Shown here: in pieces, positions 11,127-19,926 of the stretch
Position numbering within the stretch: the first letter of the stretch is position 1
How the letters are laid out: every line of letters begins with the position of its first letter
Assembly: GCF_003931915.1 (NCBI RefSeq)
Contig: NZ_RSAA01000019.1
Span: 1 to 64,000 of the forward strand
DNA: 64,000 nt
DNA from: Saccharopolyspora rhizosphaerae
GTDB taxonomy: Bacteria; Actinomycetota; Actinomycetes; Mycobacteriales; Pseudonocardiaceae
Reading direction: 5' to 3'
Position numbers and translations under genes: made by a program
The notes under the pieces: model-generated
Database searches by the model: none
The model's input: only the letters and a program-made list of their open reading frames with translations
Told to the model about the DNA's origin: nothing

Positions 11127-12382
11127 CGCCGCCTGTCCTTCCGGACCGGGCGGGAGGAGGGCTCCCGGCTCGCGCGCCTCTTCCTGCGCTCGGGGTCGGC
11201 GGGGCGTCGCTTCCGCGGACGTTCCCGCTCGCCCTGGTCGTCACCGCCCTCGTCGTCACCGCTCTCGCCGCTGACGGTGTCGCTCGCGGTCTTGCCGGCC
11301 TGCTCCGCGGTGTCGCCCACGTCTTCGACGGCGTTCCCGGCGCTGGATCCCACCTCTCCAGCTGCCTCGCCGGCTCCCCCACCGACGCTCTTCGCCGAGC
11401 TCCCGGCGTCCTCCACCGCCTTGCCGGCACTCTCCCCGGCGTCCTCCACCGCCTTGCCGGCACTCTCCCCGGCGCCCTCCACCGCCTTGCCGGCACTCTC
11501 CCCGGCGCCCTCCACCGCCTTGCCGGCACTCTCCCCGGCGCCCTCCACCGCCTTGCCGGCACCTTCACCGACGCTCTTCGTCGCGCTTCCGGCGCCCTTC
11601 GCGGCACTGCCGGCGCCTTCACCGACGTTCTCGGCAGCGCTGCCGGCGCCGGAGCCGACGTCTTCCACCGCCGAACCCGCGCCCTCGCCGACGCTCTCCG
11701 CGGCACTGCCGGCGCCCGAGCCGACGTCTTCCACCGCCGAACCGGCGCCTTCACCGACGTTCTCCACGGCACTGCCCGCGCCCTCGCCGACGTCCTTGAC
11801 CGCCGAGCCCGCGCCCTCGCCGACGTCCTCCACCGCCGAACCAGCGCCCTCACCGACGCTCTCCACCGCTCTGCCGGCACCTGAACCGACGTCCTTCACG
11901 GCCGACCGAGCGCCCTCACCGACGTCCTCCACCGCGCTGCCCGCGCCCTCGCCGACGTCCTTGACCGCCGAGCCCGCGCCCTCGCCGACGTCCTCCACGG
12001 CCCGGCCCAAGCTCTTGGTCAGGTTCTCCAGGATCTGCGGGTTGCGATCGATGGTCGTCAGGACCCGGTCGAGCACGCTCGCGACGTTGTCGAGGCGGAC
12101 CTGCAGGTGGGCCTGTGCCTCCACGCCCTTGATCTGGAGCGCGACGCGGCCCAGCTCGGCGTCGACACCGACGTTGAGCTTGAGCAGGTCGAGGACCTCC
12201 GCTTGCAGGGACACCCGGGCACGCAGGTTCTCCACCTCGAGGCTGATCTCGTCGACCTTGACGACCGGTATGTCCAGGTAGACGTCCGGGTCCTGGCGCC
12301 GGTCGGGTCGACCGTCCCCGGAAGACACCCGTTCTCCCTCGAGACCGGATTCCACCAGCTCGCCGTCCTGCTGCTCCGCCAT
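11123..12382 (-). CDS. Repeat protein with LEA-like 11-residue repeats
   Basis: The 419-residue protein has a conserved head (about 35-125: [60 protein letters not shown]) and then about 20 copies of an 11-residue repeat of the type [11 protein letters not shown] or [11 protein letters not shown]. It ends in a basic Arg-rich tail. The 11-mer, small and charged residues resemble group 3 LEA/hydrophilin proteins, which form amphipathic helices on drying; this is an analogy, not an assignment. The head recurs, as I recall, in actinobacterial proteins beside SRPBCC/GvpZ-like genes. The start is ATG 12382 with GGAGGGGG upstream. It is divergent from the GvpY/GvpZ-like pair across 130 bp and overlaps the small acidic gene. 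Confidence 0.85.
   Translation of the reverse strand: MAEQQDGELVESGLEGERVSSGDGRPDRRQDPDVYLDIPVVKVDEISLEVENLRARVSLQAEVLDLLKLNVGVDAELGRVALQIKGVEAQAHLQVRLDNVASVLDRVLTTIDRNPQILENLTKSLGRAVEDVGEGAGSAVKDVGEGAGSAVEDVGEGARSAVKDVGSGAGRAVESVGEGAGSAVEDVGEGAGSAVKDVGEGAGSAVENVGEGAGSAVEDVGSGAGSAAESVGEGAGSAVEDVGSGAGSAAENVGEGAGSAAKGAGSATKSVGEGAGKAVEGAGESAGKAVEGAGESAGKAVEGAGESAGKAVEDAGESAGKAVEDAGSSAKSVGGGAGEAAGEVGSSAGNAVEDVGDTAEQAGKTASDTVSGESGDDEGGDDQGERERPRKRRPADPERRKRRASREPSSRPVRKDRRR
11414..11545 (-). repeat. Four near-identical 33-bp tandem repeats inside the repeat-protein gene
   Basis: Units at 11414-11446, 11447-11479, 11480-11512 and 11513-11545 are almost identical and each encodes one 11-residue repeat. 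Neighbouring repeats have drifted at the DNA level. The uniform block therefore looks like a recent expansion by slippage or unequal exchange, and length may vary between strains. Confidence 0.85.
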
Positions 12383-12512
12383 GCGCTCCCCCTCCAGGTC
12401 AATACCCCAGAGTCCGTGGCGGCGCGGACGTCGAGTAGAGGAATTCGGCCCTGCCGGTTCGCGGTCGTCCAGCTCACGCTGCGTGAGTGGAGCCCATCGA
12501 CAGGAGGTCGGG

Positions 12513-13034
12513 ATGAAACAGGGACCTCAGATCGCGACCGCGGTGGTGATCGGTTACGCCCTCGGTCGCAGCCGCCGGAAGAGGCTGGCGCTCGTGGTCG
12601 GCGGATATGTGCTCGGACGGCGCATGGGAGATCCCAAGGACCTGCTCGGGAAGGTCTCGCCGTCCGGAGCACTGGGCAAGCGTCTGGTCGACGCGGCCAA
12701 GTCGGCGGCCATCTCCGCCGCCAGCAGCAAGATCGAATCGCTCGGTGACGACATCTCCAAGCGGGCGGCGCAGATCCGCACCCCGGAACTGGGTTCCCAG
12801 GACGAGTCCTCCCAGCAAGAGCAGGAGCAGGAGTCGTCTTCCGAGGAGCAGGAGTCGTCTTCCGAGGAGCAGGGGTCGTCCGAGGAGACGGGGTCCTCCT
12901 CCGAGGAGAAGGGCGAGCGCACGCGTGCGCCCCGCAAACCCTCGGCCCCGCGCGCGGCCTCCACCGCGCGGAGCGCAGCGTCCTCATCGCGGAAGAAGAC
13001 CAGCTCCGGCAGGTCGGGTGGGAACGATGGCTGA
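12513..13034 (+). CDS. GvpY-like small protein with glycine/arginine N-terminus and acidic tail
   Basis: The 173-residue product starts MKQGPQIATAVVIGYALGRS, continues with a second GGYVLGRRMGDPKDLLGK segment, and has a helical stretch to about residue 95. It then becomes low complexity: repeated SSEEQE units followed by a Ser/Arg/Lys-rich end. The double 'YxLGR' hydrophobic N-terminus resembles proteins called GvpY in Streptomyces gas-vesicle clusters (recalled, not checked). The start at 12513 has AGGAGG seven bases upstream. The stop overlaps the next gene by 8 nt. No gvpA, gvpF or other vesicle gene occurs in the window, so a vesicle role is uncertain. Confidence 0.72.
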   Translation: MKQGPQIATAVVIGYALGRSRRKRLALVVGGYVLGRRMGDPKDLLGKVSPSGALGKRLVDAAKSAAISAASSKIESLGDDISKRAAQIRTPELGSQDESSQQEQEQESSSEEQESSSEEQGSSEETGSSSEEKGERTRAPRKPSAPRAASTARSAASSSRKKTSSGRSGGNDG

Positions 13035-14139
13035 CGGCGACCGCGACCAGCCCCTGCGCGAGGAACTGCCGCTCGACCAGCTCAAGGACGCGGGGCAGGA
13101 ACTCCTCGAAGCGATCGTCGCCCGCGCGGTCGGGTCGATGACGGGCAAGATCACCGGCCTCGCCGACCGGCTCACCGACGTCGCCGACAACGGCGGCAGC
13201 GGGCTGACCGCGGCGCTGACCGGCGCCAAGAGCCTCGCCGAAGGCAAGTCACCGATGAAGTCCGCGCTCAGCGCCGGGACGTCTCTGGTGAAGGACAAGG
13301 TCAAGAACGCCCTGGGGGGCGGCGGTGGATCAGGAGGAGGAGGCGGCGGCGGCGTGAAGGTGGTCAACATCATCGAGGAGTTCGACGTCGGTCTTCCGCT
13401 CAGCGTCGCCTACAACCAGTGGACGACGTTCGAGGACTTCCCCTCCTTCACCAGGAAGGTCGAGAAGGTCGAACAGGAATCCGACGAGAAGCTCAACTGG
13501 CGGGCCCAGATCTTCCTCTCGCACCGCGACTGGGAGTCGACCATCACCGAGCAGGTCCCGGACGAGCGGATCGTGTGGAAGTCGACCGGGGCGAAGGGTT
13601 ACGTCGACGGAGCCGTGACCTTCCACGAGCTCGCTCCCACGATGACCCGCGTCCTGCTGGTCCTCGAGTACTACCCGAAGGGGTTCTTCGAGAAGACCGC
13701 GAACCTGTGGCGCGCGCAGGGACGCCGGGTGCGGTCCGACTTCAAGCACATCAAGCGGCACATGATGACCCGCACGATCCTCGAGCAGGAAGAGGTCGAG
13801 GGCTGGCGGGGCGAGATCCGCGACAGCGAGGTCGTCAAGAGCCACGAGGACGCGCTCGAAGAGGAGCAACGAGGGAAGGAGGAAGGACGCGGGGAGGACG
13901 AGCGCGGAGACGAACGGCGGGACGACGACGAGGGCTACCACGAAGAGGACGAGGAGGACGAGTACGAAGAAGACGAAGACGAAGACGATGACTACGACGA
14001 CGAAGAGGACGACTACGACGAGGAGGACGAAGACGAGGAAGAGGAAGAGGAAGAGGAAGAGGAAGAGGAAGAGGAAGAGCCTCCACCCGCGCGGTCGTCG
14101 CGTTCCTCCCGCCCCGCCCGCTCCTCTCGCGCCAGGTGA
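13027..14139 (+). CDS. SRPBCC-domain protein (GvpZ-like) with polyglutamate tail
   Basis: The 370-residue protein has a helical N-terminal part, a long glycine linker (about residues 98-112), and an SRPBCC/START-like domain at about 115-265 (IIEEFDVGLPLSVAYNQWTT, FEDFPSFTRKVEKVEQESDE, GYVDGAVTFHELAPTMTRVL). The C-terminal 95 residues are extremely acidic, with alternating Asp/Glu/Tyr and then an unbroken glutamate run near the end, closed by an Arg/Ser-rich basic patch. The domain resembles the SRPBCC protein of Streptomyces gvp clusters. It overlaps the upstream gene and is probably co-translated. Ligand and function are unknown. The acidic tail could bind cations or a basic partner such as the Arg-rich tail of the divergent repeat protein (speculation). 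Confidence 0.83.
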   Translation: MADGDRDQPLREELPLDQLKDAGQELLEAIVARAVGSMTGKITGLADRLTDVADNGGSGLTAALTGAKSLAEGKSPMKSALSAGTSLVKDKVKNALGGGGGSGGGGGGGVKVVNIIEEFDVGLPLSVAYNQWTTFEDFPSFTRKVEKVEQESDEKLNWRAQIFLSHRDWESTITEQVPDERIVWKSTGAKGYVDGAVTFHELAPTMTRVLLVLEYYPKGFFEKTANLWRAQGRRVRSDFKHIKRHMMTRTILEQEEVEGWRGEIRDSEVVKSHEDALEEEQRGKEEGRGEDERGDERRDDDEGYHEEDEEDEYEEDEDEDDDYDDEEDDYDEEDEDEEEEEEEEEEEEEEEPPPARSSRSSRPARSSRAR

Positions 14140-14215
14140 TCGGCGTCTCCTCGATCCGCCGCGCGGCTGTGCCAACATCGTTGACGCCCAGCTTGCGCAC
14201 CACGAGAAGACGAGC

Positions 14216-15090
14216 GTGGGAACCGAGCACCCTCCGCCACGACGTCATCGACGGCGTACTCGTCGTCACGCTCCACCGCCCCGACCAGCTCAACGCCTTC
14301 AGCCCACCATGGCCGACGAGCTGGAGGAGACGTTCGTCCAGGTCAACGAGGACGACTCGGTTCGCGCGGTGGTCGTGACCGGAGCGGGCCGCGCGTTCTG
14401 CGCGGGGAGGGACCTCAGCAGTGAGGGCAACGTCTTCGGGCTCGACGAGTACAGTCCGCGACGCTCGCCGACGTGCAGGACCTCTCCGCCCCTGAGCTGC
14501 GCCGGATCCGCGACACCGGCGGCCGGGTCACGCTGGCTGTCCACGACTGCCGCAAGCCCGTCATCGCGGCGATCAACGGTGCCGCCGTGGGCATCGGTGC
14601 GACGATGACGCTGGCCATGGACGCCCGGTTGCTGTCGACCCGGGCCCGGTTCGGCCTGGCCTTCGGCCGGCTCGGCATCGTCCCCGAGGCTGGCTCGACC
14701 TGGTTCCTGCTCCGGATCGTCGGCATGTCCAAAGCGCTCGACCTCGTCTACCGGGCTGATGTCCTCGACGCCTCGGCCACCGCGGAGGCCGACCTCGCCG
14801 ACGCGGTCCACGCACCGGACGACCTGCTGGACTCGGCGCTGAAGCTCACCGACGCCTGGACCAAGGGGAAGTCGCCGGTCGCGACGGCCCTCACGCGGCA
14901 GATGATGCGCCGCAACAGCGCCCTCGAGCACCCGCGCGACGCTCACCGGATCGACTCGCCGGCGATGTTCTACACCAGCACCGGGGACGACGCGGAAGGC
15001 GTCGCGGCCTTCACCGAGAAGCGCGATCCGAAGTTCCGCGGGCGGGCCTCCGAGCTCCCCGAGTTCTACGACGAGTGGCTCAGCCGCTGA
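14216..15090 (+). pseudogene. Enoyl-CoA hydratase/isomerase gene broken by frameshifts
   Basis: Crotonase-family sequence is spread over three frames. Frame A gives LRHDVIDGVLVVTLHRPDQL NAF up to about 14306. A one-base deletion then moves it to TMADELEETFVQVNEDDSVR, AVVVTGAGRAFCAGRDLSSE and GLDEYSP up to about 14460. A second one-base deletion leads to LADVQDLSAPELRRIRD, then INGAAVGIGATMTLAMDARL through to the stop at 15088. Oxyanion-hole glycines and the acidic catalytic segment are recognisable (IVPEAGST). Even the start is unclear: GTG 14216 would need a third shift. Joined, the parts give about 290 residues, the family length. Either a decaying gene or sequencing errors would explain this. 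Confidence 0.85.
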
Positions 15091-15267
15091 TCGAGCTCGT
15101 CGCGCAGCGGCGCCGGGCTCGCATCAACCCGGTGCTGCCGCTCTCGTCACCGGGACGGCGTGGTGTCGCTCGGGAAGAGCAACCTGCCGCCCGAGCGGCG
15201 CAATTCGATTGCCTGGTGATCGGGGTCGCCTTAGCGTGGTCTGGACATCAAACCTGGGGGATGTTCG

Positions 15268-16218
15268 ATGACACGCCAACCTGGGCGACGACTGCCCGCA
15301 CTGGTCCTCGCGGCAGGCCTCGGCCTGTGCGCGCCCGTTGCGGCCTTGGCCGAGCCGGCCGCCGCGGATTCGAAACCGGTGCTGCTGGTCCACGGCTACA
15401 ACGCAGGCTCCGACGCGAACTGCAGCGATCTGTGGGGTGCGGCGCGCGCGGAGTTCGACGGGCGTTCCACGCGGACGATCGGATACTACGAAGGTGACAC
15501 CGAGTGCACCGAGTACGTCGCCGGCCGCGGGAACAACACCACCGACACACCGATCCAGGACATCGCGAAGGAGTTCGCGAACCACATCCACTCCGAGTAC
15601 ACGAGCAAGGGCCAGTCGGTCGACATCGTGGCCCACTCGATGGGCGGCCTGGTCACCCGCGTCGCGGTGCTCGGAACCCGCGAAGGCTGGGCCGGTTTCC
15701 CACCGAGCGTCGAGGTCGACGACGTGGTCACGCTCGGCACCCCGCAGGGCGGCATCACCAAGGACCCCTGCTCCGACCAGTCCGAGTGCTCCTACCAGTG
15801 GTGGCAGATGACGCGGGAGCAGGACGGCGGTTCCGGTTTCACCAGCAAGCTGCACGAGTCGAAGAAGGGTGCCGCCGACCGCGGTTTCGACGACCCGTGG
15901 GCGAAGGGCATCGACTGGAGCCTCGTCGGGTCCGAAGAGGACACCACGGTGGACTACGACCGCGCGATCGACAAGGGCTACTGGGCGCACCAGAAGTACG
16001 GTTTCGACGAGGACCTCAACAACAACGGCGATCCCGACTGCACGAGCCCCGAGGAGATCGACCACCAGGCCATCCGGTTGGTCCGCGACGGAGACTTCTG
16101 CCTCCGGTACTGGCACCACGGGGACAACGGCGGCCCGTACACCACGGGCAAGGGCTGGGCCCCGCTGGAGATCGCCCGCAACGCGATCAACCACAAGGGC
16201 GACAACCTCCCCCGCTGA
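15268..16218 (+). CDS. Secreted triacylglycerol lipase/esterase (alpha/beta hydrolase)
   Basis: The 316-residue protein has an N-terminal Sec signal (basic start, hydrophobic core LPALVLAAGLGLCAPVAALA, cleavage likely near A28-A33). The lipase motif LLVHGYN supplies the oxyanion hole at about residues 39-45, and the nucleophile elbow AHSMGG places Ser124. A DDVVTLGTPQGG segment follows. Several cysteines (C52, C80 and others) fit disulfide bonds in an exported enzyme. The fold matches the class 2/EstA lipases of actinomycetes. The gene stands alone between a pseudogene and a repeat-rich spacer. The catalytic Asp and His are not assigned with certainty. Confidence 0.88.
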   Translation: MTRQPGRRLPALVLAAGLGLCAPVAALAEPAAADSKPVLLVHGYNAGSDANCSDLWGAARAEFDGRSTRTIGYYEGDTECTEYVAGRGNNTTDTPIQDIAKEFANHIHSEYTSKGQSVDIVAHSMGGLVTRVAVLGTREGWAGFPPSVEVDDVVTLGTPQGGITKDPCSDQSECSYQWWQMTREQDGGSGFTSKLHESKKGAADRGFDDPWAKGIDWSLVGSEEDTTVDYDRAIDKGYWAHQKYGFDEDLNNNGDPDCTSPEEIDHQAIRLVRDGDFCLRYWHHGDNGGPYTTGKGWAPLEIARNAINHKGDNLPR

Positions 16219-16486
16219 CCGAGACGGGCACGGCCCGCGCGGGACAGCCCAACCCGCGCGGGAGCCCGGCCCCAGGTGGGACGCCTCAGGTCGCACGGGA
16301 GCCCCGGCCGGCCGGACAGGACATCTCAGCCGAGCGGTGCGAGCGCTTCAACCGAGCGAGGCGCTTCACTCGCCCGGCAGCCTCGGCCCCTGTCCCAGAA
16401 TCCCACCCGACTCGACCTCGCCCCTGGCGGACCAGGACCGATGGACCCACGCACCCCCGAACGACGACCTTGGCCTCGTCGGGGCG

Positions 16487-16870
16487 TTCGAACCTCGCGC
16501 GAAGTTCCGACACCACCCCACCCGATCTCGACCGCCGCACGACGCACGCCGCACCGAACGTGGCGGTACCTAGCGTTTGCCGCTGATCAAGGCGAGGGGT
16601 CTCGATCCCGCACGACCCGTCCGCGATAGCGCCGGGGAGCCACACCTCGCGCGACGTGCGACTCCACCTCACCCGGCCCCAACCGAACGACGCACGCTGC
16701 ACCGAGCGTTGCCGCTGATCAGACAGCGAGGCGCGATGAACCTCGCACGGCCCGTTCGCGCGAGCTGGGAGTCGACATCCGCGCGAAGTTCGAACCCACC
16801 CCACACGACCCGAACCGAAGGACGCACGCCGCGCCGAGCGCGTGATCGCTGATCAGACCGGAAGGCGCTG
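16487..16870 (+). repeat. Three degenerate copies of an ~85-bp dispersed repeat in an intergenic region
   Basis: Copies run approximately 16487-16589, 16643-16722 and 16774-16857. Each begins with a version of the palindrome GAACTTCGCGCGAAGTTC, passes through a CACCCCACCCGA-like stretch and a GACGCACGCCGCACCGA-like block, and ends in CGCTGATCA. A fourth copy lies in inverse orientation at 23778-23857. The whole spacer 16219-16965 (about 750 bp) contains no credible gene; short frames across it simply read through the repeats. Confidence 0.75.
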
Positions 16871-16965
16871 AGAACTTCGCGCGGCCCGTTCCCGGACGCT
16901 GCCTCGAAAGTCGGGCGAGGTCCGACGCCCCGGCGTGTCGTGGTGGCACGCCGGGGCGGGTGGGT

Positions 16966-18270
16966 TCAGGCGTTGAGGTCCGTGTCCCGGGGTTCGCGGA
17001 CCGCTGTGACGGCGAGGAAGGAGATGGTGCTGAGCACCATCACGTACGCCCCGACCGAGAAGGCGCTGCCGGTGGCCTGGGTGAGGGCTGTGGCGATGGT
17101 CGGCGCGAACGCCCCGCCGAGGATGGCGCCGAAGGCGTACCCGATCGAGACGCCGGAGTAGCGCACCCTGGCCGAGAACATCTCGGCGTACAGCGCCGAC
17201 ATCGGACCGTAGGACAAGCCGATGCCGAACGACAGCACGATGATGGCCACCGCGAACAGCACACCGCTGCCGGTTTCCATCATGAAGAACATCGGCATCA
17301 TCCAGGCGAACACGGCCGCGTAGCCGATCTGGAACGTGCGCACTCGCCCGATCCGGTCGGACAGGCCACCCGAGTAGACGGTGAACACCAGCCAGCCGAC
17401 GGCGCCCACGATCGTCGCCGCCAGCACGGTCGGCCGCGACAAGCCGAGGGTCTTGCCGTAGCTGAGGAAGTAGGCGATCACCAGGTAACCGGCGGCGTTG
17501 TTGGCGATGAAGATCAGTGCGGCGAGCACGACGTTGCGGCTGTTGGTGCGGAACAGCTCGGTCAGCGGTGCCGAGGAGTACGCGCGGCGCTCGAGCAGCT
17601 CCTGGAAGACGGGGCTCTCCTCGACCAGGCGGCGCACCAGGTAGCCGAAGACGATGAGCACCACCGACAGCAGGAACGGGATCCGCCATCCCCACGCGTT
17701 GAACTGCTCCTCGGTCGTCGACGAGCTGATCGCCCACAGCACACCGGTGGCCAGGATCAACCCGAGCGGCACACCGGTCTGCGGGTAGGACCCGAAGTAG
17801 CCGCGCCGGCCGAGCGGAGCGTGTTCGACGGCCATCAGCGCCGCGCCACCCCACTCGCCACCGGCGGAGAAGCCCTGCACGATGCGCAGCACGATCAGCA
17901 GGAGCGGTGCGGCGACGCCGATCTGGGCGTAGGTCGGCAGCAAGCCGATGAGCGCCGTGGCCGAACCCATCATGATCAGCGTCATGACCAGCATCGCCTT
18001 GCGCCCGAGCCGGTCGCCGAACCGCCCGGCGATCACGGCCCCCAGCGGCCGGAACAGGAAGCTGATCCCGATCGTGGCCAGCGACAACAGGCTGGCCACG
18101 CCGGGTGCGTCCTGGCTCAGAGGCGCGAAGAAGTGCGGGGCGAACACCAGGCTCGCGGCCTGCGCGTAGATGAAGAAGTCGTACCACTCGATGGTCGTCC
18201 CGACGAGCGTGCTGGCGAGCAGCCGCTTCTCGTCACGGGTGCGCGCGGCGCGCGGCGGTGAGTCCGACAT
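16966..18270 (-). CDS. MHS-family (metabolite:H+ symporter) MFS transporter
   Basis: The 434-residue protein has 12 predicted membrane helices and MHS hallmarks: TTIEWYDFFIYAQAASLVF in the first helix, RFGDRLGRKAML as the loop 2-3 motif A, QGFSAGGEWGGAALMAVEHA in helix 4-5, and GGLSDRIGRVRTFQIGY in loop 8-9. MHS members take up organic acids such as shikimate, alpha-ketoglutarate or proline/betaine with protons. The start is ATG 18270 with GAGG upstream; the longer ORF to 18585 is not supported. It is divergent from a second MHS transporter across 336 bp. The substrate is unknown. Confidence 0.92.
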   Translation of the reverse strand: MSDSPPRAARTRDEKRLLASTLVGTTIEWYDFFIYAQAASLVFAPHFFAPLSQDAPGVASLLSLATIGISFLFRPLGAVIAGRFGDRLGRKAMLVMTLIMMGSATALIGLLPTYAQIGVAAPLLLIVLRIVQGFSAGGEWGGAALMAVEHAPLGRRGYFGSYPQTGVPLGLILATGVLWAISSSTTEEQFNAWGWRIPFLLSVVLIVFGYLVRRLVEESPVFQELLERRAYSSAPLTELFRTNSRNVVLAALIFIANNAAGYLVIAYFLSYGKTLGLSRPTVLAATIVGAVGWLVFTVYSGGLSDRIGRVRTFQIGYAAVFAWMMPMFFMMETGSGVLFAVAIIVLSFGIGLSYGPMSALYAEMFSARVRYSGVSIGYAFGAILGGAFAPTIATALTQATGSAFSVGAYVMVLSTISFLAVTAVREPRDTDLNA

Positions 18271-18547
18271 GGCTGAACCTCGTTGTTCTGTCGATGGGTC
18301 GAATGACTGTTTAGTCGGGAGGACGCGCCAGGTCGAGTGCTGGGAGCGCGCAGTTGTCATCGATCCCGCTGCGGACCACGGCTCCGAAGCGGTCCGCGCC
18401 CGGGAAACCGCAGGTAGCAGACTGGGTCGCCTTCCACTGACAACCGACGCGGAGGGCGGCCGCAGCGGCAGCACGCGGCCGGTGCCGCAGTGGCAGGAAC
18501 CCACCCGCGGAGCCGGTACTGCTCCCTCGCGGTCCGGATGCCCGTTC

Positions 18548-18594
18548 TTGACCAGGGGTGGCCCGCGCCGTAGCTTGCCTAGCAAGCGCTTGGT
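18548..18594 (+). promoter_or_regulatory. Promoter and KstR2-like operator for the transporter/ligase operon
   Basis: A -35 TTGACC (18548-18553) and -10 TAGCTT (18571-18576) are 17 bp apart. The palindrome AGCAAGCGCTTGGT (18581-18594) sits at the expected transcription start and ends 12 bp before the coding start. It fits the pattern AnCAAGnnCTTGnT, which is the published KstR2 box of mycobacteria as I recall it; other TetR regulators of acyl-CoA metabolism use similar sites. The placement suggests repression relieved by an acyl-CoA. Confidence 0.7.
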
Positions 18595-18606
18595 TCACAC
18601 GAGGCG

Positions 18607-19926
18607 GTGGTGTCGGTGGCGGTACCCGAGGCGGCTCCCGCTGCGGCGGCGGTGGACCGGCGTCAGGTGCGCAAGGTGGCCTTGTCCGGGCTGCTGGGCA
18701 CCGTCATCGAGTACTACGACTTCCTGCTGTACTCGACCATGGCCGCGCTGGTGTTCGGCACGCTGTACTTCCCCGGCTCGAACCCCGCGGTGTCGACCAT
18801 CGCCGCGTTCGGGACGCTGGCCGCCGGCTACGTGGCGCGGCCGCTCGGCGGCTTGCTGTTCGGGCACTTCGGCGACCGGCTCGGCCGCAAGTCCGCGCTG
18901 ATCACGAGCATGGTGCTGATGGGCGTGGCCAGCGTGCTCATCGGCGTGCTGCCCACCTACTCCTCGATCGGCCTGACCGCGCCGGTGCTGCTGGTGCTGC
19001 TGCGCTGCGTGCAGGGCATCGCCGTCGGTGGCGAGTACGGCGGTGCGGCGCTGATGGTCATCGAGCACGCCGACCCACGCCGACGCGGCAGCTGGGCCGG
19101 GATCATGCAGGCCGGGTCGCCGCTCGGGTCGTTGCTGTCGAACGGGGCGGTGGCGCTCGTGACGCTGCTGCCGCGCGAGGACTTCGTCTCGTGGGGCTGG
19201 CGGATCCCGTTCCTGGCCAGCGCGGTGCTGCTCGTCGTCGGGCTTTACGTGCGGTTGAGCGTGGTGGAGAGTCCCCTGTTCCGGCAGGCGCTGGAGAGGT
19301 CCGGCGAGCGGGAGCAGGTGCCGCTGCTGCGGGTGCTGCAGCGGCCGCGCGCGGTGGTGCTGGCGTGCGCGGCCGGGATCGGGCCGTTCGCGATGACGGC
19401 GCTGATCGGCTCGCACAGCGTCGCCTACGCCAAGGGGCTCGGCTACGAGCTGCCGGACATCATGCGGGCGCACCTGCTGATCAGCCTCACCGGCTTGATC
19501 GGCATCCCGATCTTCTCGGCGTTGTCGGACCGCATCGGGCGGCGGCGGGTGCTGCTGATCGGCGCCACGGGCGCCGTGCTGTTCGCGTTCCCGATGTACG
19601 CGCTGCTCGACCTGCGCACGGTGCCGTCGATGATCACCGCGCTGGTGATCGCGCAGGTCTTCCAGAACTTGATGTACGCGCCGCTGGCACCGATGCTCTC
19701 GGAGATGTTCGGCACCCGCGTCCGCTACACCGGTGTGTCGTTGGGCTACCAGATGGCGAGTCTTCTCGGCGCGGGCTTCACCCCGATGATCGCGGCAACG
19801 CTGGTGGCCGGCTCGGGCGGGTCCAGCCTGCCCCTGAGCTGCATCATCGTGGGCGCCGTCGCCGTGTCGACCGTCTCGGTGCTGTTGATCTCCGAGACCC
19901 GCGGCCGGGACCTGGCCGAGTCATGA
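18607..19926 (+). CDS. MHS-family MFS transporter linked to an acyl-CoA ligase
   Basis: The product has about 439 residues and 12 membrane helices, with GTVIEYYDFLLYSTMAALVF, HFGDRLGRKSALITSM, QGIAVGGEYGGAALMVIEHA and ALSDRIGRRRVLLIGATG as MHS landmarks. The exact start is ambiguous among GTG codons at 18607, 18610 and 18616; GAGG at 18601-18604 gives the best spacing to 18610 or 18616. Its stop overlaps the ligase ATG by 4 nt. Transporter and ligase therefore form a translationally coupled import-and-activate pair: an organic acid enters by proton symport and is converted to its CoA ester. The acid is unknown. Confidence 0.9.
   Translation: MVSVAVPEAAPAAAAVDRRQVRKVALSGLLGTVIEYYDFLLYSTMAALVFGTLYFPGSNPAVSTIAAFGTLAAGYVARPLGGLLFGHFGDRLGRKSALITSMVLMGVASVLIGVLPTYSSIGLTAPVLLVLLRCVQGIAVGGEYGGAALMVIEHADPRRRGSWAGIMQAGSPLGSLLSNGAVALVTLLPREDFVSWGWRIPFLASAVLLVVGLYVRLSVVESPLFRQALERSGEREQVPLLRVLQRPRAVVLACAAGIGPFAMTALIGSHSVAYAKGLGYELPDIMRAHLLISLTGLIGIPIFSALSDRIGRRRVLLIGATGAVLFAFPMYALLDLRTVPSMITALVIAQVFQNLMYAPLAPMLSEMFGTRVRYTGVSLGYQMASLLGAGFTPMIAATLVAGSGGSSLPLSCIIVGAVAVSTVSVLLISETRGRDLAES

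Noticed and set aside
10758..12281. 507-residue Ser/Pro/Ala-rich open frame opposite the repeat protein
   Set aside because: Its repeats are the antisense reading of the 33-bp coding repeats; the minus-strand frame has a ribosome site, a conserved head domain and an overlapping partner gene.
13990..14110. Coding microsatellite suspected of being a mobile or recombination hotspot
   Set aside because: The GAAGAG/GAGGAA tract encodes the polyglutamate tail in frame; no flanking repeats or insertion signs were seen.
16219..16965. Small basic open frames in the 16.2-16.9 kb spacer
   Set aside because: They run through repeated DNA, lack ribosome sites and have shadow-like Arg/Pro composition.
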